Assembly: GCA_029287335.1 (NCBI GenBank)
Contig: JARFRI010000225.1
Coordinates: 1-6,307 of the forward strand
DNA: 6,307 bases
Direction of reading: 5' to 3'
Source of the DNA: Phycisphaera sp.
GTDB taxonomy: Bacteria > Planctomycetota > Phycisphaerae > Phycisphaerales > Phycisphaeraceae
Part shown: positions 1-5,452 of the stretch, piece after piece
Numbering within the stretch: position 1 is the first letter of the stretch
Layout: each line of letters starts with the position of its first letter
Position numbers and translations under genes: made by a program
Notes under the pieces: generated by a model
What the model was told of the DNA's origin: nothing
The model's database searches: none
The model's input: only the letters and a program-made list of their open reading frames with translations

Positions 1-14
1 TGTATAAGAGACAG
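1..14. other. Tn5/Nextera mosaic-end adapter remnant (artefact)
   Basis: The first 14 bases, TGTATAAGAGACAG, are identical to the last 14 bases of the 19-bp Tn5 mosaic end used in Nextera-type libraries (AGATGTGTATAAGAGACAG). A 14-base match placed exactly at the window edge is far more likely to be untrimmed adapter than genomic DNA. Genomic sequence should therefore be taken to begin at base 15. The adapter is in frame with the helicase gene without a stop, so an automatic gene caller could extend the protein through it or choose the first GTG after it as a false start. Confidence 0.93.
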
Positions 15-3000
15 GTGCTGCCCCGTGCCAGCCAACGGCACAACGGGCTGGTGATCGAGATGCGCCAGCGCATCGCGACGGGCACGGGCTGGGGCAAGCC
101 CAAGCCTTTGAAGATGTCGACCGATGTGCTCAACACGCTGACCGACTCGCGTGACCGCGAGATCTGCGCGCTGCTGTTGGGCGGGACGTGGGTGACCGAA
201 CACGAGGCGAGCGATACCTGGACGATGTCGCGCAGCCATGCGATGTACCGCGTGCCGCCGCAGGCGCAGGTGCCGCTGCTTAAGCAAATGATCGCGACGC
301 GGCGATGCTATCTGGATGATCCGGAGACGGACGATCAGACGCTGCGTGCGATTGTGTGGGAGGAAGGGGCCCAGGGCGATGGGCCTTGGTCGCTATACCT
401 GCACGCGGTGTACGAAGAAGACTTGGTGAGCTTGGAAGGCGACGTCGAGGGCGAAGAACCATCTGAGCGGGCACAACCCTCGGATCCATCGACGGACACG
501 GGGCAAAAGACGGACGCGGAACTCGATGCGATCCGTGCGGCGATGCTCGACGGCTTTGACGACTTCGATGATTTTGATGAGCAAGGCGACCAAGGGGAAC
601 CGGAAGATAACAAGGCACGCGACCTGCTGATTGATTTGCAGATGCGTCGCGGGGGTCGGCGGGTGCCGGTCGAGACGCCGCAGCTCGTCCTGGGCGGGCC
701 CAATGGCTTGGTGATCCATGACGGCCGGGCGGCGCGGTTTGATGACCGTGAGGCTTGGCGGTGGGTGAGTCAGTTCCGCGATGGCCGTTACATCGATGAT
801 GAAACCGAGCGATCGGTGATGCGTGTCGAGGCGGATCAGGTCGAGAAGTTTTTGGATCGCCTGTACCTGCTGCCGCACCTGCCGGAGTTGGACCTGCCCG
901 AGGGTATGGGCCGAGCCGAGCAGAGCATCCAGCCGGTCCCGCACCTGGACTTGTTCAGCCCGACATCAGCGCCAGCAGTCGAGCTGGCCCCATCAACAGC
1001 AAAGACGAACGTCGTCGCTCGGCTGTGGTTTGCCTACGGCGAGCAGCGCGTCAGCCCGATCGCGCCGGGGCGCTTTGTGCCCGTGGCGAAGGTGGGCGAG
1101 GAGCCCGCTACGCAAGCCAAGCAAGACTCGCCCGCTCAAGAGAACGGGCAAGCGGAGACAGATGCCGAGCAAGCCCCGACCGCTGAAGCTGCCTCCGCAG
1201 TAGCCGAGGCCGATGAAGATGTGGTGTTTGATGAGGACGGGTTTATTGCTGACACGGCACACCTGATCCGCCGCAACCGCCGGGCCGAGCGCGACGCGAT
1301 TAATACCTGTATCTCGCTGGGCCTGCGTCACATCAATACGCCGTCGGGCGACACGATGCTGCTGGCTGGCAAGCTCATGCCCATGGTCGTGTCCGAACTG
1401 ATCACTCGGCAGTGGTCGGTACTCGCGGATCAACAATTGATCCGCACCGCCGGGCCGCCGAGCCTGTCGATCACCTCGGGTATCGACTGGTTCGAGCTTC
1501 GTGGCAACGTCGAGTACACCGGCGAAGACGGGCAGCAGCACCAGGTCGCGCTACCGGAGATCCTCGCCGCGGCACGCGCCGGCCGGAACATGATCACGCT
1601 AGGCGACGGTAGCCAGGGCCTACTGCCCACGCAGTGGCTCGAGGACCACGGCCTACTCACCGCGATGGGCCAGATGCAGGGCGACCACCTGCGATTCCGC
1701 TCTTCGCAAGCGGCGATGCTCGACGCGCTGCTGGATGATGAGGAACTGGTCGAAGTCGACGATCGGTATAACCGCATGCGTGAGCGATTACGCGACTTCG
1801 ATGGGATCAAATCGCTTGACCCGGCCGAGCCTTTTGCCGGCACGCTTCGTCCGTACCAAGCCCATGGCCTGGGCTGGCTGTCGTTCCTGCGTCGCTTCGC
1901 GATGGGTGGCATCCTGGCCGACGACATGGGTCTGGGTAAGACCGTGCAGGTCCTCGCCATGATCCAGGCCCGCAAGCTTGGCGACGCACGGCACCTGGAC
2001 GAGTGGGAAGGGGAAGACGGACAAGAGACAACAGGCCAAGACAAAGCCGCCAAGGTCGCCGGCCCATCGATCATCGTCGTCCCACGCAGCGTCGTGTTTA
2101 ACTGGGTTGATGAATCGAAGAAGTTCGCACCCGAACTCCGCGTGCTGCCTTATGCCGGGCCCGACCGCGACCAATACCACAAAAACTTTGATCAATACGA
2201 CTTGATCGTCACCTCCTATGGCCTGATGCGCCGGGATATCGAACAGCTCCGCCAGACCCGGTTCGACTATGCCGTGCTCGACGAGGCCCAGGCCATCAAG
2301 AACCCGCAGAGCCAGTCCGCCAAGGCCGCGCGTCTGTTGCAAGCCAACCACCGCCTGGCGCTGACGGGCACGCCGATCGAGAACCACTTGGGCGACTTGT
2401 GGTCGATCTTCGAGTACCTCAACCCCGGGATGCTGGGCTCATCCTCTCGCTTCGCCGAGATGGTCCGCGCTGCGACCGGCGGCCGGGGCATCACGCGTCG
2501 GGCCGATCGCTTGCCGGTCGCCGCGCCGATGGACCTGGATACCGACAGCCTGGACAGTGAGGTTGCTGCGGATCATGCGGCCGGCGGTGACGATGAGAAG
2601 AACAATGCAGACGCACTGGTTCAGGTCGCCTCGGCGATTCGGCCGTTCATCTTGCGACGCACCAAGCAACAGGTGCTCACCGATCTGCCCGCGAAGACGG
2701 AGCAGACGATCATCTGCGAGATGGAGCCCGAACAACGCCGGGTCTACGACGAGCTACGTGCGTACTACCGCGGCAACCTGCTCAATCAATTGGACGCCAG
2801 CGCACCGGAGGGCGCGCCAACCGGCCGGGGCCTGGGCAAGTCGACGTTCATGGTGCTCGAGGCGCTGCTGCGTCTGCGACAGGCCGCGTGCCACCCGGCT
2901 CTGATCGACAAGACCGCTGCGGTGCAGATCGATCGCGATAACGCGCCAAGTGCCAAGCTCGACGAGCTCGATCTGCGGCTAGATGAGATCATCGACGAGG

Positions 3001-3455
3001 GCAGCAAGTCCTTGGTCTTCAGCCAGTTCACCTCGATGCTCGCGCTGATTCGTAAACGTCTAGACCAACGCGGAATAAAATATGCGTACCTTGATGGCCA
3101 GACGCGTAACCGCAAGGACGTCGTCCAGCGGTTCCAGACGGACCCGGACCTGCCCGTATTCCTGATCTCGCTCAAGGCCGGTGGCGTCGGTCTCAACCTC
3201 ACTGCGGCGGAGTACGTCTTCATCATGGACCCGTGGTGGAACCCCGCCGTCGAGGCCCAGGCGATCGACCGAACCCACCGTATCGGCCAGAAAAAGCCTG
3301 TTTTTGCGTATCGCTTGATCTGCGAAGACACGGTCGAGCAGCGGATTCTAGAGCTGCAATCGCGAAAACGGGACCTCGCCGACGCCGTCGTGGGCGGGAA
3401 AGGCAACGTCTTGTCCAGCCTGACGCGTGAGGACCTGGAACAGTTGCTGAGTTAG
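15..3455 (+). CDS. SNF2/Rad54-family DEAD/DEAH-box helicase, 5'-truncated
   Basis: This encodes a superfamily 2 SNF2-type ATPase, a double-stranded nucleic-acid translocase expected in the cytoplasm; its specific substrate is unknown. Residues are counted from the GTG at base 15. Walker A (motif I) is DDMGLGKT with K642. Motif II is DEAQ (756-759), followed by AIKNP. Motif III is LTGTP (783-787). PFILRRTK lies at 877-884. The C-terminal helicase lobe starts with KSLVFSQF near 998, continues with SLKAGGVGLNL and ends with motif VI, DRTHRIGQ (1085-1092). Both RecA-like lobes are complete. The roughly 600-residue N-terminal half is poorly recognisable, with an acidic FDD-rich patch (about 178-190) and a disordered Ala/Glu/Gln-rich linker (about 364-403). 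No SWIM zinc finger (CxCxnCxH) is visible; related bacterial proteins often carry one at the extreme N-terminus, which would be outside the window. The GTG at 15 directly follows adapter, so the real start lies upstream. It is not RapA by overall layout. Confidence 0.93.
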   Translation: MLPRASQRHNGLVIEMRQRIATGTGWGKPKPLKMSTDVLNTLTDSRDREICALLLGGTWVTEHEASDTWTMSRSHAMYRVPPQAQVPLLKQMIATRRCYLDDPETDDQTLRAIVWEEGAQGDGPWSLYLHAVYEEDLVSLEGDVEGEEPSERAQPSDPSTDTGQKTDAELDAIRAAMLDGFDDFDDFDEQGDQGEPEDNKARDLLIDLQMRRGGRRVPVETPQLVLGGPNGLVIHDGRAARFDDREAWRWVSQFRDGRYIDDETERSVMRVEADQVEKFLDRLYLLPHLPELDLPEGMGRAEQSIQPVPHLDLFSPTSAPAVELAPSTAKTNVVARLWFAYGEQRVSPIAPGRFVPVAKVGEEPATQAKQDSPAQENGQAETDAEQAPTAEAASAVAEADEDVVFDEDGFIADTAHLIRRNRRAERDAINTCISLGLRHINTPSGDTMLLAGKLMPMVVSELITRQWSVLADQQLIRTAGPPSLSITSGIDWFELRGNVEYTGEDGQQHQVALPEILAAARAGRNMITLGDGSQGLLPTQWLEDHGLLTAMGQMQGDHLRFRSSQAAMLDALLDDEELVEVDDRYNRMRERLRDFDGIKSLDPAEPFAGTLRPYQAHGLGWLSFLRRFAMGGILADDMGLGKTVQVLAMIQARKLGDARHLDEWEGEDGQETTGQDKAAKVAGPSIIVVPRSVVFNWVDESKKFAPELRVLPYAGPDRDQYHKNFDQYDLIVTSYGLMRRDIEQLRQTRFDYAVLDEAQAIKNPQSQSAKAARLLQANHRLALTGTPIENHLGDLWSIFEYLNPGMLGSSSRFAEMVRAATGGRGITRRADRLPVAAPMDLDTDSLDSEVAADHAAGGDDEKNNADALVQVASAIRPFILRRTKQQVLTDLPAKTEQTIICEMEPEQRRVYDELRAYYRGNLLNQLDASAPEGAPTGRGLGKSTFMVLEALLRLRQAACHPALIDKTAAVQIDRDNAPSAKLDELDLRLDEIIDEGSKSLVFSQFTSMLALIRKRLDQRGIKYAYLDGQTRNRKDVVQRFQTDPDLPVFLISLKAGGVGLNLTAAEYVFIMDPWWNPAVEAQAIDRTHRIGQKKPVFAYRLICEDTVEQRILELQSRKRDLADAVVGGKGNVLSSLTREDLEQLLS

Positions 3456-3456
3456 A

Positions 3457-3485
3457 CGGACGGGGCTAGTCCATCTGCCTGTCCG
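3457..3485 (+). terminator. possible hairpin terminator after the helicase gene
   Basis: Two bases after the helicase stop codon, 3457-3464 (CGGACGGG) can pair with 3478-3485 (CCTGTCCG) in an 8-bp stem containing one G-T wobble, with a 13-base loop. No T-tract follows (the next bases are AAATTGAG), so it is not a canonical intrinsic terminator. It could be a Rho-dependent or 3'-end-stabilising hairpin. Confidence 0.3.
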
Positions 3486-3535
3486 AAATTGAGAAGAATC
3501 GACGCCTCATCCGGCAAAGCCACGCAGTTGTAACA

Positions 3536-3600
3536 CTTGATCAAGATGAATCGGCGGGATAAGGTAAGTGTGGATCAAGAATCACGGATCGTTGACAATT
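3536..3600 (+). promoter_or_regulatory. candidate promoter/operator region of the RRM gene
   Basis: The 209 bases between the helicase stop and the preferred RRM start hold no gene. They contain a perfect 10-bp palindrome CTTGATCAAG (3536-3545), and the word GATCAAGA occurs twice (from 3539 and from 3573). A weak sigma70-like pair is TTGATC (3537-3542), 17 bases, then TAAGGT (3560-3565). A perfect -35 consensus TTGACA occurs at 3592-3597, but no reasonable -10 follows at 16-18 bases. A promoter is expected here because the helicase probably ends its own transcript, but none of these elements is convincing alone. Confidence 0.22.
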
Positions 3601-3653
3601 AAACCGTGTGCGATTTCCCGGTGAGGTTGTGCACGTCAACTCGCTTGAAGCGC

Positions 3654-3659
3654 GGGAAG
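3654..3659 (+). promoter_or_regulatory. ribosome binding site deciding the RRM start
   Basis: GGGAAG lies five bases before the GTG at 3665. It is the only purine-rich Shine-Dalgarno-like element correctly spaced before a start codon in this frame. The GTG at 3608, which opens the longest frame, has only AATTAAACCGT in front of it. This favours 3665. Confidence 0.55.
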
Positions 3660-3664
3660 TCACT

Positions 3665-4048
3665 GTGATCAGCATCTACATCGGAAATCTACCCTACGAC
3701 GCAACCGAAGAACAAGTGGTCGAACTCTTCAAGCCCTACGGCGAGGTCAACCGTGCCACGCTGGTGAAAGACCGGGAGACCGGCAGACCACGCGGCTTCG
3801 GCTTCGTTGAGATGCCCAATGACGATGAAGCACGCAAAGCCATCGAAGCACTCTCCGGCAAGGACTACGAAGGCCGACCTCTCACCGTCAACGAAGCCCG
3901 CAACCGCTCGGCCCAACGCAACAGCGCCAACCTCTCCCGCAGCGTCACTAAAGACGACGCCACCGAAAACGACGCGACCGATGATGACAATGGCTCTGAC
4001 TCGGGCGGCGGCTATCGCAACAACATGACCAACAAAGATGATGAATAG
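3665..4048 (+). CDS. Single-RRM bacterial RNA-binding protein (Rbp-like)
   Basis: This is a small cytoplasmic RNA-binding protein of the bacterial RRM family, whose best-known members are the cyanobacterial Rbp proteins. With the GTG at 3665 it has 127 residues and starts MISIYIGNLPYDATEEQ, the usual family beginning. RNP2 is IYIGNL (4-9) and RNP1 is RGFGFVEM (43-50). The RNA-stacking aromatics Y5, F45 and F47 are present, and one complete RRM spans about 3-78. The tail (about 79-127) is short, polar and acidic (DDATENDATDDD, then a small GGG and KDDE) and lacks the long glycine-rich tail common in this family. A longer version from GTG 3608 would add 19 residues ending EAREVT in front of the RRM; that segment has no family resemblance and no ribosome binding site. 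The gene is convergent with the ribB-like gene, 36 bases away. RNA target and regulation cannot be read from the sequence. Confidence 0.9.
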   Translation: MISIYIGNLPYDATEEQVVELFKPYGEVNRATLVKDRETGRPRGFGFVEMPNDDEARKAIEALSGKDYEGRPLTVNEARNRSAQRNSANLSRSVTKDDATENDATDDDNGSDSGGGYRNNMTNKDDE

Positions 4049-4084
4049 TTCGTGCTGCTAAGTTTTTTCTGATCACCTGATCAA
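4049..4084. other. convergent junction without a clear terminator
   Basis: These 36 bases separate two genes that end towards each other. A run of six T (within AGTTTTTTCT, about 4061-4070) follows the RRM stop, but no stable GC-rich stem precedes it. TGATCACCTGATCA (4070-4083) can form only a 5-bp AT-rich stem with a 4-base loop. Termination on either strand is plausible but not demonstrated. Confidence 0.3.
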
Positions 4085-4094
4085 TCAATCAATC
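4081..4094. repeat. short tetranucleotide repeat (TCAA)3.5 over the ribB-like stop codon
   Basis: TCAATCAATCAATC is three and a half copies of a 4-base unit covering the stop codon (4085-4087) and the last codons of the minus-strand gene (…PID-stop). Adding or losing one unit would only affect the last few residues. It is short enough to be chance. Confidence 0.5.
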
Positions 4095-5272
4095 GGAACA
4101 AACGAATCAATCGATAAGCCAAAGCCGTGCAGCGCACCGGGGGTAAACGGGTGGTTACTGATTAGTCGAAGATCCGTGATGCCCAGGTCGCGTAGGACCT
4201 GGCAGCCGATGCCGTAGCCCTGCTTGTCTTTGCGTGGCTCGATGCCGGGGTGCTCGTGGGCGTCGCCGGGCTTGATCGCTTCGACCCGGGCCGCTTCTTC
4301 ATCCGGCGACAGCGCAAGGGTCTGCAGCCGCTTGAGCACACCCGTGCCCATCCCCTCGTGACGCAAATACACCACGGCGCCTCGGCCTTCCTTCTGAATC
4401 ATCCGCATCGAAGACGCCAGCGTCTGGCCTGACGGCTGGGTCACGTCGCCAAACACATCGCCCAAGAGGTTCTGGCTGTGCATCCGCACCAGCACCGACT
4501 TGGTTGAAGGCACCGACCCGCCATCGCCGTCCGGCTCACCCACATCCCCACACGTCAGCGCGACGTGCGGCATCGGATCGACCTTCGACTCGTACACATT
4601 CAAATGCCATTTGCCAAATTCGTTTTCAAAGGGCACACGCTCAACACGATGCACCAGCGCATCACGCTCCAGGCGGTGGTGGATCACATCCGCGACGCTG
4701 CACATCTTCAGGTCGTGCTTCTCACAAAAAGTCTTAAGGTCGCCCCGCCGAGCCATCGACCCGTCCTCGTTCATGATCTCGATGATCACGGAGACCGATT
4801 CAAGCCCCGCCAGTCGGCACAGATCCACCGATCCCTCGGTCTGCCCGGCACGCACGAGGACGCCGCCGCCACGAGCGCGAAGCGGGTGCATATGTCCGGG
4901 CCGAGCCAGGTCGCTGGGCCGGGTGTTGGGGTCGGCGAGGACCATGCAGGTGCGCGACCGGTCCGCCGCGCTGACGCCGGTCGTCACGCCGAAGCGTTCG
5001 TGGGCGTCGACACTGATCGTGTAAGCCGTGGATCGCTGCGAGGTGTTGCTGCTTGCCTGCATCGGCAGTTCCAGCCGATCACACACCGCCCCGCTCATCG
5101 CCACACACATCATCCCACGCGCCTCACGCAGCATGAAGTTCATCAGCTCGGGCGAAGCAAACTGAGCCGCACAAACCAAGTCCCCCTCGTTCTCACGCTG
5201 CTCGTCATCAACCAGCACAATCATCTTCCCCGCGCGGAGGTCTTCCAAAATATCAGGGATCGGATGGGTCAT
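4085..5272 (-). CDS. ribB: RibB (DHBP synthase) fused to a degenerate RibA domain (RibBX-like)
   Basis: The N-terminal half (about 1-203) is 3,4-dihydroxy-2-butanone 4-phosphate synthase, which converts ribulose 5-phosphate to DHBP plus formate in riboflavin synthesis. Its motifs are DDEQRENEGD (22-31), GVTTGVSAADR (95-105), RPGHMHPLRARGGGVL (124-139) and EIMNEDGSMAR (165-175). The Mg-ligand His of the usual GHTEA motif is Gln144 (AGQTEG). The C-terminal half (about 208-395) aligns with GTP cyclohydrolase II (HVALTCGDV, VLVRMHSQ, KEGRGAVVYLRHEG, GYGIGCQVLRDLG) but is degenerate. The usual SECLTGD is SQNLLGD (266-272), and the RCDCG region is TQPSG (278-282), so all three zinc cysteines are missing. 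The catalytic Arg of the ADxRDYGIG motif is Gln351, and TNNPxK is SNHPFT. GTP cyclohydrolase II activity is therefore unlikely. The length, 395, is normal for RibBA. The ATG at 5272 is the only Met start before an upstream in-frame stop, and no Shine-Dalgarno is seen. Automatic annotation would probably call it bifunctional RibBA. Confidence 0.93.
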   Translation of the reverse strand: MTHPIPDILEDLRAGKMIVLVDDEQRENEGDLVCAAQFASPELMNFMLREARGMMCVAMSGAVCDRLELPMQASSNTSQRSTAYTISVDAHERFGVTTGVSAADRSRTCMVLADPNTRPSDLARPGHMHPLRARGGGVLVRAGQTEGSVDLCRLAGLESVSVIIEIMNEDGSMARRGDLKTFCEKHDLKMCSVADVIHHRLERDALVHRVERVPFENEFGKWHLNVYESKVDPMPHVALTCGDVGEPDGDGGSVPSTKSVLVRMHSQNLLGDVFGDVTQPSGQTLASSMRMIQKEGRGAVVYLRHEGMGTGVLKRLQTLALSPDEEAARVEAIKPGDAHEHPGIEPRKDKQGYGIGCQVLRDLGITDLRLISNHPFTPGALHGFGLSIDSFVPID

Positions 5273-5312
5273 ATTTGATTCGTATCTCAGATGATAGGAC
5301 GTTTCGTTTTGT

Positions 5313-5330
5313 CCACAGATTTCACAGATT
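5313..5330. repeat. direct repeat CACAGATT, twice with period 9
   Basis: CACAGATT occurs at 5314-5321 and again at 5323-5330, giving CCACAGATTTCACAGATT. Its first seven bases (CCACAGA, 5313-5319) are complementary to TCTGTGG at 5430-5436, outside the large inverted repeat. The two short words thus bracket the palindrome and may be the edges of a larger dispersed element. The sequence lies inside the likely 5' region of the ribB-like gene. Confidence 0.55.
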
Positions 5331-5335
5331 CAAAT

Positions 5336-5419
5336 AATGACCAATGTCCAAGCCTAAATGTCCAATGACCGAACCAGAGTGCCTTAACATTGGTCATTTA
5401 GGCTTGGACATTGGTCATT
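5336..5419. repeat. near-perfect 32-bp inverted repeat (intergenic palindromic element)
   Basis: Bases 5336-5367 are the reverse complement of 5388-5419 at 31 of 32 positions; the only mismatch is 5361 against 5394. The 20-base loop is 5368-5387. Each arm holds variations of CCAATGTCC/CCAATGACC around a core AAGCCTAAATG. The element is AT-richer than the genes and fills most of the 180-base gap (5273-5452) between the M16 stop and the ribB-like start. As RNA from the minus strand it would form a long hairpin after the M16 message and could stabilise or end it. No open reading frame or transposase is inside, so it resembles a palindromic intergenic repeat or a non-autonomous MITE-like element. 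No convincing promoter or FMN riboswitch is visible in the rest of the gap. Confidence 0.9.
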
Positions 5420-5452
5420 GGCGCGTGCCTCTGTGGCCTCCGTGAAAAATCT

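Noticed and set aside
393..944. Open frames on the minus strand within the helicase gene (also around 993-1541, 1430-2074, 1788-2387 and 2786-3406)
   Set aside because: They overlap the well-supported helicase frame, show biased composition (Arg/Ser/Pro-rich) and no family motifs; they are shadow frames.
3592..3597. Perfect -35 box TTGACA before the RRM gene
   Set aside because: No -10-like hexamer occurs 16-18 bases downstream (the sequence there is TTTCCCGG), so it is not called as a separate promoter.
3608..3664. Upstream GTG at 3608 as the RRM start
   Set aside because: It has no ribosome binding site and adds 19 residues unlike the family. The GTG at 3665 has GGGAAG at good spacing and begins right before RNP2. 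It cannot be fully excluded.
4565..5278. A 237-codon open frame on the plus strand opposite the ribB-like gene
   Set aside because: It lies wholly antisense to a gene with clear family motifs, has no recognisable domain, and long antisense frames are expected in GC-rich DNA.
5336..5419. CRISPR array or intrinsic terminator interpretation of the intergenic repeat
   Set aside because: There are only two inverted arms and no regularly spaced direct repeats. No clean T-tract adjoins the stem on either strand, so a canonical terminator is not supported.
5273..5452. FMN riboswitch upstream of the riboflavin gene
   Set aside because: The gap is mostly taken up by the palindromic repeat, and no RFN-element conserved core is recognisable.
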